Assembly: GCF_000143415.4 (NCBI RefSeq)
Contig: NW_003314294.1
Span: forward strand, 873,453-937,452
DNA length: 64,000 nt
Direction of reading: 5' to 3'
Source of the DNA: Selaginella moellendorffii
Taxonomy: Eukaryota > Streptophyta > Lycopodiopsida > Selaginellales > Selaginellaceae
This document shows positions 10,275 through 20,737 of this stretch, piece after piece. The stretch's first letter is position 1, and every line of letters begins with the position of its first letter. Under the pieces are notes generated by a model, which made no database searches, had not been told where the DNA came from, and saw only the letters and a program-made list of their open reading frames with translations. Position numbers and translations under genes: made by a program.

Positions 10275-12167
10275 ATGAATCTCTTCTCTGGAAATGCAAG
10301 AGCGACGAGGTACTCACAATCACAGTTCCTGGAGCTCGCGGATCTGGTGCGCGGCATCGCGGAATCCAGAGATTTGCCAAAAGCGCAGCACGTCCACGCC
10401 CGGATCATGGCGAGCGACCATCGCGAGGACCGGGTTTTGCTCAATCTCCTGGTGGACATGTACGGCAAGTGTGGCGATCTCCCAGCGGCAGCGGCGCTCT
10501 TCGATCGAATCCCTCGCAGGAACGTCTTCTCGTGGAACGTCCTCGTCGGGGCACTTGCCAAGAACAGGGAATTCGATTTCGCGGAGAGCGTGTTCGATCG
10601 AATGCCACAGAGGGATCTGGTGACATGGAATGCGATTCTCGCTGGCAATGCCGAGAGAGGAGATCACCATCGATTGAAAGAGATCTTCGATCGGATGCCA
10701 CAGCGAGACAAGATCTCTTGGAACACGATCGTGGACGCAATTGCCATCACCGGGGTTTTGGAGTTCTCTCGCCTGGTGCTGGAAAAAATGCCCAGCTGGG
10801 ACGTGGTGGGGTGTACGGTCATGGTGGCGGCGTTCGCGGAGGAAGACGATGTACGACACTCCAAGAGGATATTCGACGCAATGCCGTACAGGGACGCGGT
10901 GAGCTGGACCGCCACGCTGACGGCATATGCCCAGAATGGCCACGCTGACGTGGCGTGGATTCTGTTTCGGAAGATGCCCAGCTGGGACCACGTGGCATGG
11001 AACGCGATGATCAAGGCCTCGGCATCCAACGGCCAGGGCTTCGAGGCCAAGGCGCTGTTCGATTCCCTCCCTCTTCGCGACGTGATCTCGTGGAACGCAA
11101 TGGCGGAGGCCTTCGTTGGATCGGGCGAGCTCGATCAAGCGATCGCATTGTTCTTCGAGAAGAGCCCGTGCTGGGATTTCGTCTCAGCCACCGATATGAT
11201 CGTCGCTCTGGCGCTCCATGGCCGGATCGAGGAGGCCAGAGAGGTGATCGATCGATCGCCAGAGCTCAGCACCGTCTCCCTCAACGCGATGATCAGTGGC
11301 TATGCCCAGAATGGGCAGCTCCACCTCGCCAAGTCGCTCTTCGATCGGATGGATCGCCGGGACGTTGTCTCGTGGAATTCGATCATCGCGGCCTATGCCC
11401 AACACGATCGATTGGAGGAAGCTCGCACCACTTTCGCCAAAATGGCCCAGATCGATGTGGTGTCCTGGAACACTCTCTCGCAGGCGCATGCCCTCCACGG
11501 GCATATCAACGAAACCATGGCGATCTTCCAGACGATGGCGAGCAGGAACGTCGTCTCTTTCAACGCGCTGATTGGAATCCTGGCCCAGCACGGGAGCTTC
11601 CGCCAGGCGATGGAGCTCTACTCGCGAATGCCGCAGAGAAACCTCCTGACTTGGAACCACACCATGGCTGCCTGCTCGCAAAATGGAAGCTTCGAGTACC
11701 TGGAGCTCGTCTACCACGACATGAACTTGGAGGGCCTCTCGCCAAACCCGGCCTCCTTCTCGTTGATCCTCACCGGATGCAGCCACACTGGTATCGTTGC
11801 TCGAGGACTGGAGGAGTTTTGCTCCATGGTGGTCGACCATGGAATCTCGCCGACGATCGAGCACTACTGCTGCATGGTGGACGTCTTTGGACGAGCCCGG
11901 CATCTGGATGAAGCCGAGGAGGTTGTCGAGAGCATGCCTTTCGAGCCGGATTCGAGTGCCTGGCTGACTCTCCTATCGGCATCCAAGAGTCACGGGGACT
12001 TCGAGAGGGCGGCTCGAGCGGCTTGGAAGGTGATGGATCTCGATCGGAAGAAATCGTCGCCTTATATACTGTTGTCGAATATGTATGCCGAGGAGGAGGA
12101 AGATAGCATAGAGTTTTTCACACTAGAACGCGAAGGTAGGAGCGTTCTGGCAACCAACAAGGCGTGA
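10275..12167 (+). CDS. PLS-class PPR protein (E-type end)
   Basis: Intronless PPR gene of about 630 residues. The first ATG in frame is 10275 (MNLFSGNARATRYSQ). The start has the family's LADLVRGIAESRDLPKAQHVH and LLNLLVDMYGKCGDLP. About fifteen repeats follow, nearly all with VVSWN-type signatures and FDRMPQRD loops. The long repeats near the end carry SLILTGCSHTGIV and HYCCMVDVFGRARHLDEAEE. An E-type end follows (AWLTLLSASKSHGDFERAARAAWKVM, SSPYILLSNMYAEE), then about 20 further residues; no DYW domain. An alternative intron (12164-12237) would change only the last residues. Expected role: site-specific RNA binding in plastids or mitochondria. It converges with CFAP53. Confidence 0.9.
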   Translation: MNLFSGNARATRYSQSQFLELADLVRGIAESRDLPKAQHVHARIMASDHREDRVLLNLLVDMYGKCGDLPAAAALFDRIPRRNVFSWNVLVGALAKNREFDFAESVFDRMPQRDLVTWNAILAGNAERGDHHRLKEIFDRMPQRDKISWNTIVDAIAITGVLEFSRLVLEKMPSWDVVGCTVMVAAFAEEDDVRHSKRIFDAMPYRDAVSWTATLTAYAQNGHADVAWILFRKMPSWDHVAWNAMIKASASNGQGFEAKALFDSLPLRDVISWNAMAEAFVGSGELDQAIALFFEKSPCWDFVSATDMIVALALHGRIEEAREVIDRSPELSTVSLNAMISGYAQNGQLHLAKSLFDRMDRRDVVSWNSIIAAYAQHDRLEEARTTFAKMAQIDVVSWNTLSQAHALHGHINETMAIFQTMASRNVVSFNALIGILAQHGSFRQAMELYSRMPQRNLLTWNHTMAACSQNGSFEYLELVYHDMNLEGLSPNPASFSLILTGCSHTGIVARGLEEFCSMVVDHGISPTIEHYCCMVDVFGRARHLDEAEEVVESMPFEPDSSAWLTLLSASKSHGDFERAARAAWKVMDLDRKKSSPYILLSNMYAEEEEDSIEFFTLEREGRSVLATNKA

Positions 12168-12243
12168 GTTACATTAGAAGCGCACAAACTTACAAATTTT
12201 CTAACGCGATTGACCGAAATTGGTGTTTGTTCTGCAGAGTTCG

Positions 12244-13881
12244 CTAGAACATCCACTGTGCGTTTTTTCTTCCGTGGTTCGGTTCCGGGTAAGGCAGAGT
12301 TAGTGTTTCTCTCAGCTTGTCCTCGTATAATTGATCAGCAGCCAATGCATCTAAGGAGAACAAAGAAAAAACACGATTTTGGATGACAAACAATTCACAA
12401 AGTGATCACCTTCGTATTCATGGCGAGCGTGTGACTGAGCAACAAGATCAGCGGCTTGTTTGCTCCGTACTTGAGTCTGTAGAGCCTGATACAAGTCTTG
12501 CTTCGACTGTAAAGCAAAAGATCGCATTAGTTTATAAACTTTCAAGATAGAAAAGCATTACCATCTTAGCCTCGAGCGACTGCCTTTGCTTCTCCAGCTC
12601 CATGGCTCTCATCTCAGCCTGTAACTTCTCTAGCTCGATCCGTTTCTCCTCGTCCCGAGTTCTCTGAAGTTGCTCTGGAGAGAAAACAAAAGCATGTAAG
12701 TTGCAGTGATCACCAATCCTTCACGTACCTTTGAACTTGAGCTGTGCCTCTCTCTCCTCATGAACTCTCATCATCAATCTCTTCCTCTTCTCCTCCTGGT
12801 ACTGCTGTTCCTCGTCCTTCCGCCGCCACTCCTCGTCAACCTCCTGCTGGATGATCGCCTCCATCTCGGCATCGTCGGCCATTTGCTTGGCCATCACCTC
12901 CTTGAGATACGCCGCGTACGCCACAGCCTCTTGCCGCTGCTTCTCCCGGAGCTGCCGCTCCTGGTTCTCCTCGGCCCTCTCTCTCTCGCTCACCATGTTG
13001 ACGAGCATGGCGTCCGAGTGCTTCTCATCCATCAGCTCCTTCTTCCGGTTATCCTTGACTTGGTCGTTGTAGCGCATCGTCTCCTGGGATTCCTGCTGGG
13101 CCTTTTGCCGGCGATGGACTTGGAGAGCTCGCAGCTCCGTGTCCTCGTCCTGCCACTTCCTCACCAATTGCCGCATCTCCTCCTCGAACGAATCCCTCTC
13201 CTCGTCTCGGAGCCTCTGGACCAGCGAGATTTGCTCTTGCAAGATCTCCATGGCCTCCTTCTTGCGCGTCTTCTTGAGCATCAGGTCCTGGAGCTCCTCC
13301 TCCTGCGCGCGCTGCCGGTCCAGCTCCATGATCTCCTTGGTCGTCAATCGCTCCTCATCCTGGAGCCGCTTCTTGGCCAGATTTGCCTCGCGCTGCTTCT
13401 TCCGGATCTCCTCCGCCTTGAGCACCGCCATCTTGGAGTTCTGGAGCCGCATGTCGTCGCAGCCCTCCCGGAACACGCGATCCAGCTGCTGGTCGGCGTA
13501 GGTCTTGTCCCTGGCGATTCTTTCCTCCCGGAGCTGCCGCCCTCGGGCCTCAAGCCACGCCCGGCGCTCGCTGAGATTCATCGTCGCCGTGTGGAGCTCG
13601 CAATGCAGCGCCTCCGCCTCCTCCCGGAGCAAATCCCCCAGCCTCTGGCGCTTCTCCGCCAGCTGCCGCGCCTTGAGCGCCATGACCGATTTCTCGCTTT
13701 CCATCTTTGCCCTGAACCGGAGCTTGGGCTCGTTGGATTGCTCGAATTCGGCGCAGCGCATGAGATGCTCGTACTCGTTGACGTGATCCACGCGGGCCTG
13801 CCGCGCCTCCTCATACTGCCGCTGCTTGTAGATCCGGTCCTCGTTCGCCGGGAGGCGCTTGGGATGATAGAACGTCGACAT
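12244..13881 (-). CDS. CFAP53: CFAP53 (CCDC11)-like axonemal coiled-coil protein
   Basis: Four exons on the minus strand (13881-12729, 12674-12562, 12506-12410, 12350-12244) join in frame to a 489-residue protein starting MSTFYHPKRLPANEDRIYK. It is almost wholly charged coiled coil of the trichohyalin-plectin homology type. TYADQQLDRVFREGCDDMR lines up with the EKLDQQFRERCEELR region of animal CFAP53. The length (about 514 in human) and the C-terminal ending ...LRETLTLPYPEPN also agree, which favours CFAP53 over the related MNS1. CFAP53 is a microtubule inner protein of ciliary axonemes, so the likely role is in spermatozoid flagella. The long antisense ORF 12706-14022 is a shadow of its codon composition. 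Confidence 0.85.
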
Positions 13882-14314
13882 TGCGGGGAAATGCCGATCA
13901 AGAACAACGAAATATCACTCCTGGAGCAAAATCTGCCTCAAGAACAAACGAAATATCAATCCTGGGAGCAAGATCTGCCTAGGGAAACGAAGAATGCCGG
14001 TCAAGAACAAGAGAAGTATTGATCAGGATGCGAGAAATCTAGCCCAGGGGGGGAAGAACCGCGAAGAGGCATCCGGTAGAAACAAGAAAGATATACTGAT
14101 CGATTCAATCTACCAGCGACACGCCGCCGCGATCACGCGATCATCGATTCTACCTACAAGAACCCTAAAAACGAAGAAAGAAGGGCGGAGAGCAGAAAAG
14201 GCGGGCGGACGGTTGAAAGACGAGAGCCCGCGCTCGGTGAGAAGAAACTAGGGCTGACGTGGAGTTAACGGAAATTAACAAACCGGTTAGAGTCCGAGCC
14301 TTTTGTCCCATTTT

Positions 14315-15066
14315 TTAAGCTCCATGTTGGATGGGCTTGAGAGGATGGGCTTTGATCGCAGTTAGATCAAGCGTGGATTCCATTTCGTCGTCCAACTCTC
14401 CTACCACAGCGCTGCCAAGAACAAAAAAATTTTAGATCGATCGAAGAATCGAGAGTTCTTACATGTTGTCGCCTCTAATGATGTACAATCCCAAGACATG
14501 CTGCTCTACTCCAGTCTGGAAGGAAGAAACGATCAAAATCGTCGCAAACTGTTGGGAGTGGAGTGAAAGAGAAAACAAAAAGAGGGACGATCGAGAAAAA
14601 GTGGAAGGATCGGAATGCGAGAAGAAAGACTTTGCGAAAAATCCTGGAAAAGAGCTCAAGGAAAAATCGACAAGGGACGATCGAGAAAGAGTGGAAGGAT
14701 TGGAAGCTCGAAATGCGAGAGAAGAAAGACGCACCGTTGTGGAGTAGACCCTCTCGTGCGATTCATCGATGATCAAGTTCGTCGCTTGATCATATCCCTT
14801 GAGCATTCCCTGGAGAAGAAAAAATCTCGTCCTGTGAGCCGAAATATCGAGACTGGAGATCAATCGGTGGGACGCGAGCGAGCTTACCACGATGTTCCGC
14901 CCATCGTTTGTGATGACAGAGATGAGCTCTGCGAGCAAGAAAACCCTGATTTTTAGCACCAGAACAAGAGCGATCGCGAGAATGATTGGGAGCGAGGGAG
15001 GAGATGGAGGAGCTACTTACGATTGACGAGGTATTCCAAGCCGGTGTCCTTGTTGGCGCTGGCCAT
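14315..15066 (-). CDS. LSM8: LSM8, U6 snRNP LSm2-8 ring subunit
   Basis: Five short exons (15066-15021, 14928-14888, 14809-14735, 14515-14463, 14411-14315) give 103 residues. LSM8 is the subunit that distinguishes the nuclear LSm2-8 ring, which binds the 3' end of U6 snRNA, from the cytoplasmic LSm1-7 ring. Sm motif 1 is ISVITNDGRNIV and GMLKGYDQATNLIIDESHER; Sm motif 2 is HVLGLYIIRGDN, followed by VGELDDE and AHPLKPIQH, all as in Arabidopsis LSM8 (98 aa). Every junction is GT-AG and keeps frame. The gene is too split to appear as one long ORF. Its start lies 100 bp from the divergent S2L gene. Confidence 0.95.
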
Positions 15067-15166
15067 TCCCGCTCGAGCCGAGCTTGGAAAGCCCCCTTTA
15101 TGGAAGAACCCTAAAAACTAGCCCTATGCTTCATTTCAAATTCTAGCGAAGGCGCTGGCTGGATGA
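15067..15166. promoter_or_regulatory. Bidirectional promoter/leader region of LSM8 and S2L
   Basis: Only 100 bp separate the two divergent start codons, so both 5' leaders and core promoter elements must lie here or overlap the genes. No clear TATA box is seen. AACCCTAAAA at about 15108-15117 resembles the telo-box (AAACCCTA) common in plant housekeeping promoters. Confidence 0.55.
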
Positions 15167-16690
15167 ATGGAGATCACGGACGAGCTCGTCGGCACCATGT
15201 TCGCTGGAGCAGTCTTCAAAGATTGTGTGAGTTCTCTGCGCGAGATCTTTCTCATCTCGGCGAGCTGAAAGGATTTTATTTTTTCGCAGGGAGGGAAGAT
15301 TAATTCCCTGGATTTTAATCCTTCCGAGGATCTGCTTGTCACGGCTTGCGACGACGAATCCATTCGTCTCTACGACACTGCAAATGCCAAGTATGATCGA
15401 TTTCCTCCACGCTTGTTGCCGAGATTCTGGGTTTTGCGATTGCTTTCTAGGCTCACAAAGACGACTCAAAGCAAAAAATATGGCGTGGACCAAATTTGCT
15501 TCACGCATTCTTCCCATTCGGTCGTGTGTTCTTCCAAGAATGGATGGGATGGTAAGTTTGTGATTCACAAAAAATCACTTCGAAAAAATTCTCTTTGGTA
15601 TTTTGTTCTCCTAGAGTCCCTGAGATATCTGGATTTGAGCAAGAACACTTACCTACGTTATTTCAAGGGCCATCGAGATAGGTACGATCTCTCCCATTTT
15701 TTTTTGGAGAGAAGAACTTGACTGTGTTGTGGCTTGCTTCTTTCAGAGTTGTTTGCTTATGCGTAAATCCCAAGAGCCAAATTCTTATGTCGGCTTCTCT
15801 AGACAATACCGTGAGAATATGGGACCTGCGATCAAACGTTTGTCATGTCAGTAATAACAGGAGGCTATTTCTTACTTGTTGATTTACCAGTTCCATTTTT
15901 TTGATCTTGTAGGGATTGATTCGCGTGCATGGAAGACCATCCGTAGCTTACGATCACAGTGGACTTGTTTTTGGAGTGAGCATGGACGGGGGTGCCATCA
16001 AACTCTTTGACTCTCGAATTTTCGAAAAGGTGTGTGTTTGAGTTATTGCTTTCTGGTTCTTGTTCTTGTTTGAAGGTTTTCTCTCGTAACAGGGGCCGTT
16101 TGATACGTTTTATATACAAGACTCCACAGCCGAGGTCTCGGGCATGAAGTTTAGCAGCGACGGCAAGCTCATGCTAGCTTCGACCACGGATAGCAATGTT
16201 TATGTGCTGGACGCTTTCAATGGCAAACAGGTCCGTTTCTTGTGATCGTTTTCGAAAGCTTATTTGTTTTTGTTTCATCAGCTTCATGTCCACAAGCTGG
16301 AGCCTTGTCCGGACGGAGGAACTTTGGAAGCTTCGTTCAGTCCCGATGGTCAAGTGATAATATCTGGTAACACTTCTAGCAAATTGTCATCTCAAGGTTG
16401 GCATTGAACTTACAGGTTCTGGAAATGGCACTCTTCATGCATGGAATGCTGTCACGGGTACTGAGGTATGTTTATGTTCTGTTTTGCGAGAGAGAACACA
16501 TCGTTCTTAACTTGAGGAGCATTGACAGATTGCTACCTGGACAAGTAGCGACGGTGTTCCTTCCGTCGTGAAATGGGATCCACGACACTTAATGTTTGCC
16601 AGTGCTGCAAGCGTACTTACGTTTTGGATCCCAGATGTAACCAAGCTCAATACGCCTAGACAATCACATAATCAGTACAACTATTACTAA
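15167..16690 (+). CDS. S2L: WDR82/SWD2-like WD40 protein (S2L)
   Basis: About ten small exons encode a 326-residue WD40 protein starting MEITDELVGTMFAG. Family landmarks, in order: GGKINSLDFNPSEDLLVTA, SKKYGVDQICFTHSS, YLRYFKGHRDRVVCL, SASLDNTVRIWDLRS, the KGPFDTF block, and a final DPRHLMFASAASVLTFWIP. These match yeast Swd2, human WDR82 and Arabidopsis S2La/S2Lb. The protein is a structural subunit of COMPASS H3K4 methyltransferase and, in other eukaryotes, of phosphatase complexes at RNA polymerase II termination sites. The length is typical (about 315-330). It diverges from LSM8 and its stop lies only 65 bp from the convergent SKIP31 stop, so the 3' UTRs must overlap. Confidence 0.93.
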
Positions 16691-16755
16691 GGTACAATCG
16701 TTACAAGACAAGTGCTCTGTACACTTTGGGTCTCCTTTCTTTTTTTTTGTTCCAG

Positions 16756-18272
16756 TTAGCAGCACCGAAGGGCTCTCTCAAACTCCCGATCATCCCTACA
16801 ATTGTAACCGAGGCTGTAAGCTCGAGCTGAATCAACAACATTTGCGTTAGTCAAGCACGCAATGCAAGAACATCACGACGAGTTTTACCAAGTCTGCCAG
16901 TTCCTAGAAACGGTTCCGGTTCTTCTGCTGCTACCAGCTGAGGCCCTTCCTGGTTGACATTCAAACGAGGCTTTAGAACGAAGAACCAGAGAGCACGAAA
17001 CGCTTGCTACTTACGTTCGCCTCGTCCTCCTCTCCATCCTCTTCTTCAACTGGAAACACACAAGGATCAAAACAGCGACCAGAAATCTTACAGACGTTAT
17101 AGTTGGGACTCATGACGATCTCGCGACAGGCATCGCCACAAACTGGAACAAACAACGCGAAGCAGTGAGAAAAGAGGACGACGGACAAGCGATTTTCAAG
17201 CTTACAGTGAGCGCATCCGGTCTTCTCACAGATATAGACATCGCCAATCTGGTGATACGAGCAAGTTCTCCCTGAACAAGTGTGAGAGCCACTGTAAACT
17301 TCCGAGAGTTTGTGACTGCGCCTCCACTGGGTCACCTGGTCGGCAATGGATGGGTCAAACACTCCAAGTTCGTCCTTGATCTGCGAGAACATCCAAGTTC
17401 TGGATGAGTGAAAGAAGAAAAGATTGAAACGATCACCTGTGAAGGAACCGGTGCTTGGCTACGCTTTGCGATCTCCATTTGCAAGTAGTACTCTCGAAAC
17501 TCGGTGTTCCTCAGCGACGCGATCACGTCGGCCTTGTCTTTCTGAAGCAACGAAGTAAAGTTAATCCCATGAGAGGAACAATTTGATCGCATGCCTCAAA
17601 GTAAAGCTGCTTCCACTCGATGCTCGAAAGCTTGCAAAAAGGCGGAGGACCCCATCGAAGAAAATAGCTGCGTTGAATTGTAAGAAAAAAAACTGGTTTC
17701 TTATGATAGAAAAGTAACTCACAGTTTTTTCCAAAGTGTTTCGTCCGAGGCCACACGTCGAAGATAATGGCAAACTTTAGCGCAGCTCGACAAATCCTGG
17801 AACGATCGATCGTAGAAAAATGAAGTGTAGCAAAGGTTTTAAGCAAAGATCTTACCTCTGGCGAGAGGAACTTGAGAATGTTGCGAAACAAATCGGGTGG
17901 GATCTTCCGAAACTCGCCACTCTCGATGCAATCGAGATCCTCGATTCGGCGCTTCTTGGCGAGAGGCTGGATGGATTCTTCTTCCTGCGCAAAGAAGAAG
18001 AACATTAGCATTAGTTCTAAGTTAAAGAAACTAGCAAACCAAACGAAGAACTAAAAGGAATAGAGAAAAAAAATCTATAGAACTGTAGTAGAAAGTAAAA
18101 CCTCTTCTTGCTCCACTGCGAGATCCTCGTCCTCCTCCTCCATCACCTCCGCCTCTAGAAACTGGGCGATTGCATCGTCCTCCTCCTCCTCGCCACCGCC
18201 ATCTTCTTCCAAGCTCGCATCGCCCATCTTTCCCTCCTCCCCCTCATCCTCTTCGCGGGAAAATTCAGCCAT
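16756..18272 (-). CDS. SKIP31: SKIP31-type F-box protein
   Basis: Multi-exon gene resembling Arabidopsis SKIP31, an F-box protein that binds ASK1 and serves as a substrate receptor of SCF ubiquitin ligases. An acidic N-terminus contains DDAIAQFLEAEVMEEE. The F-box reads GEFRKIPPDLFRNILKFLSPE, continuing with LSSCAKVCHYLRRVASDETLW after splicing. Next come FREYYLQMEIAKRSQAPVPSQ, the Cys/His block HTCSGRTCSYHQIGDVYICEKTG and CGDACREIVMSPN, and the ending ARAYSLGYNCRDDREFERAL. One intron (17542-17594, 53 nt) has a GC donor. I chose the ATG at 18272 because it leads directly into the acidic region; an in-frame ATG at 18446 would add 58 residues. Confidence 0.88.
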
Positions 18273-18615
18273 AGCCGAAGGGAAAGAAAGAACCCCTCTT
18301 TGCCCCAAAACCCTCAGCTCGCGATCCACCAGCGCTGGCCTCAAGATCGGCGAGATCCGCCCGAGCGCCACTCCCCCGCCAGCGCCACCCTTGGAGCTCA
18401 CCTCCAACGCCATCCCCCTAGCAGCTCTAGAGCTTCCATTTCCCACGTCGCGGCCGCGGGCATTTAAAACGAAGCTCTAGGCCGGGCGCTCCGGCGAGCA
18501 AGAACGAATTCCTTTTGCAAACCGACTCCCTTTTGTACGGCACCTGCACGGAGCCACACGGCAGGGAATATCCTATTTCGTACGGAGAGATGCCTTGCTC
18601 TTCTTCCTCTCGCTG

Positions 18616-20730
18616 ATGCTAAGCAGCGGCGGCGCTGCCATCGACAAGCTCGGCATCGTCTCGATTCTCCGCCAATGCGCGAGCACGCGCGCGATCTCCG
18701 ATGGGCGGCGGATCCACGGGCAGATCGTGGCGGCGGGGCACGGCGGCGACACCCTGCTGTGCAATCTCCTCGTCCAGATGTATGGCAGCTGCGGCAGCGT
18801 CGACGAGGCGATGGCGGTGTTCCTGGACGCGCCCAGCCGCAAGAACATCTTCTCCTGGAGTATCGTCATCACGGTTCTCGTCCACAACGGGGAGATCTCC
18901 ATCGCCAGCGAGGTCTTCCGCAAGATGCCCCAACACTCGCCCTTTTGCTGGAACTCGATGATCCAGGGGTTTGCTCGCAGCGAGCTCATGGAGGAATCCA
19001 AACTCGCGTTCGATGCGATGCCCCAACAGGATCTCATCGCCTGGACGACGCTTATCACTGGATTCGCCGCGACGGGACACTCGATCCACGCGAAGAGGAC
19101 GTTCGATCGGATGCCACAGCACGATCTAGTCTCTTGCAACGCGATGCTCACGGCATTTGCCCAGAATGGTCATCTGGAAGAGGCGCACAGGCTGCGAGAG
19201 GAGATGCCACACAAGGACGTGTTCTCCTGGAACACGATGATCAAAACCCTCGCGGATCAGGGATTGGCGATCCAGGCGAGATCGATGCTCCAGAGAATGC
19301 CCCAGCACAATCTCGTCTCGTGGAACGCCGCGATCCGGGTGTTTGCCAAGAGCGGGCAAATCGCTAACGCGAAAGAGGTGTTTGATTCGTCGTGCGAGAG
19401 GAACGTCGTGTCGTGGACGACGCTGGTGTCCGGATTCGTCACCGCGGGCGCGATCGATCGCGCGAGAGTGATCCTCGATCGAATGCCGCAGCAAAACTCG
19501 GTGTCCTGGAACAATCTCCTCGCGGCGCACGGACAGAACAGGAGGATCGATCTGGCGCTGGCGGCGTTCCAGCGAATCGAGGACAAGAACGTCTACTCGT
19601 GGAACTCGCTGATCCAGGCGTTTGTGGAGGCCGATCGATTGGAGGACGCGAGGAGCCTGTTCGAGAGAATGCCACAGCGGGGATTGCCGTCGTGGAACTC
19701 GATGATCTCCGCCCACGGCGAGGCCGGCGATTGCGCGGCCGCGCGAGAGATCTTCCAGGCCATGCCCGATAGAAACCTAATCTCCTGGAACGCGATGGTC
19801 CAGGCGCTAGCCCTCGAGGGCCATATCCAAGAAGCTCGAGCGGTGTTTGACGCTGCCGGGAATCGAAACGCGAACACCTGGACCACGATGCTCGGGGCAT
19901 ATGCCTCGGGCGGGAGAACCGACGGTGCGATGGGCGTCTTTCAAAAGATGCCGTACCACGACACGGTGGCGTGGACGGCCATGATACACGCCCACGCCAA
20001 GGGCGGGGATTTGCCCGCCGCGCGCCGGATGTTCGACACGTGGCAAGGCAACCACGACGTTGTGGCCTGGAATGCGATGATCGCTGGCTATGCGCAGGAC
20101 GGGCATAGCGGGACGGCGCTAGGGTTCTTCAGGCTCATGGATCTGGAAGGGATCACCCCGAATTCTATCAGCTTTGTGTGCGTGATTGATGCGTGCGCCA
20201 CCGACGCCGCGATTTCCAGGGGAAGAATCGTGCATTCGGTCATCCGCCAGGACGATCCGGCGCAGCTCAGGGTCTCGTTCGTCGCGAATTCGCTGCTCAA
20301 CATGTACGCGAAGTGTGGCAAGCTGGAGGAGGCGCGCGCGGTGTTTGATTCCATGGCGTCCCCAAATATGATGTCCTGGAACGCGATGATCTCGGCGTAT
20401 GCGCAAAACGGCCATAGCTGGGACGCTCTGGATCTCTCCCGCGCCATGGAGCAGCACGGGATCGATCCAAACGGGGTCACATTCGTCAGCAATCTCTTCG
20501 CTTGCAGCCACGCCGGGCTCATCGCGGATGGATGGAGATATTTCACAGCGATCTCGCCAGATTATGGGCTGGAGGTGACGATCGATCACTACATTTCGGT
20601 GATAGATCTACTGGGGCGCGCGGGGCAGACCGATGAGGCCTGCGAATTGATGCACAGCATGCCATTCGAGCCGGATTTTGCCGCCTGGACGACGCTCCTC
20701 TCCTCGTGTAAGACGAGCCTGGAGAACTAA
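18616..20730 (+). CDS. PLS-class PPR protein with truncated C-terminus
   Basis: Intronless PPR gene of 704 residues. ATG 18616 is the first in frame. It starts with LGIVSILRQCASTRAISDGRRIH and LLVQMYGSCGSVDEAM, then about eighteen repeats with SWN(A/S)MI signatures. Late long repeats carry VCVIDACATDAAIS, LLNMYAKCGKLEEARAVF and VSNLFACSHAGLIADGW. It stops right after MPFEPDFAAWTTLLSSCKTSLEN, where related proteins go on through the rest of the E region. The stop is followed within about 10 bp by sequence homologous to FY, so the end was probably replaced by that duplication. It may still bind RNA; an editing function would be doubtful. It diverges from SKIP31 across 343 bp. Confidence 0.88.
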   Translation: MLSSGGAAIDKLGIVSILRQCASTRAISDGRRIHGQIVAAGHGGDTLLCNLLVQMYGSCGSVDEAMAVFLDAPSRKNIFSWSIVITVLVHNGEISIASEVFRKMPQHSPFCWNSMIQGFARSELMEESKLAFDAMPQQDLIAWTTLITGFAATGHSIHAKRTFDRMPQHDLVSCNAMLTAFAQNGHLEEAHRLREEMPHKDVFSWNTMIKTLADQGLAIQARSMLQRMPQHNLVSWNAAIRVFAKSGQIANAKEVFDSSCERNVVSWTTLVSGFVTAGAIDRARVILDRMPQQNSVSWNNLLAAHGQNRRIDLALAAFQRIEDKNVYSWNSLIQAFVEADRLEDARSLFERMPQRGLPSWNSMISAHGEAGDCAAAREIFQAMPDRNLISWNAMVQALALEGHIQEARAVFDAAGNRNANTWTTMLGAYASGGRTDGAMGVFQKMPYHDTVAWTAMIHAHAKGGDLPAARRMFDTWQGNHDVVAWNAMIAGYAQDGHSGTALGFFRLMDLEGITPNSISFVCVIDACATDAAISRGRIVHSVIRQDDPAQLRVSFVANSLLNMYAKCGKLEEARAVFDSMASPNMMSWNAMISAYAQNGHSWDALDLSRAMEQHGIDPNGVTFVSNLFACSHAGLIADGWRYFTAISPDYGLEVTIDHYISVIDLLGRAGQTDEACELMHSMPFEPDFAAWTTLLSSCKTSLEN

Positions 20731-20737
20731 AGTCCAT

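Noticed and set aside
12706-14022. 438-aa leucine-rich plus-strand ORF
   Set aside because: It is the complement of the Glu/Arg-rich CFAP53 coiled coil (CTC/CTG from GAG/CAG). The Leu-rich product lacks any domain.
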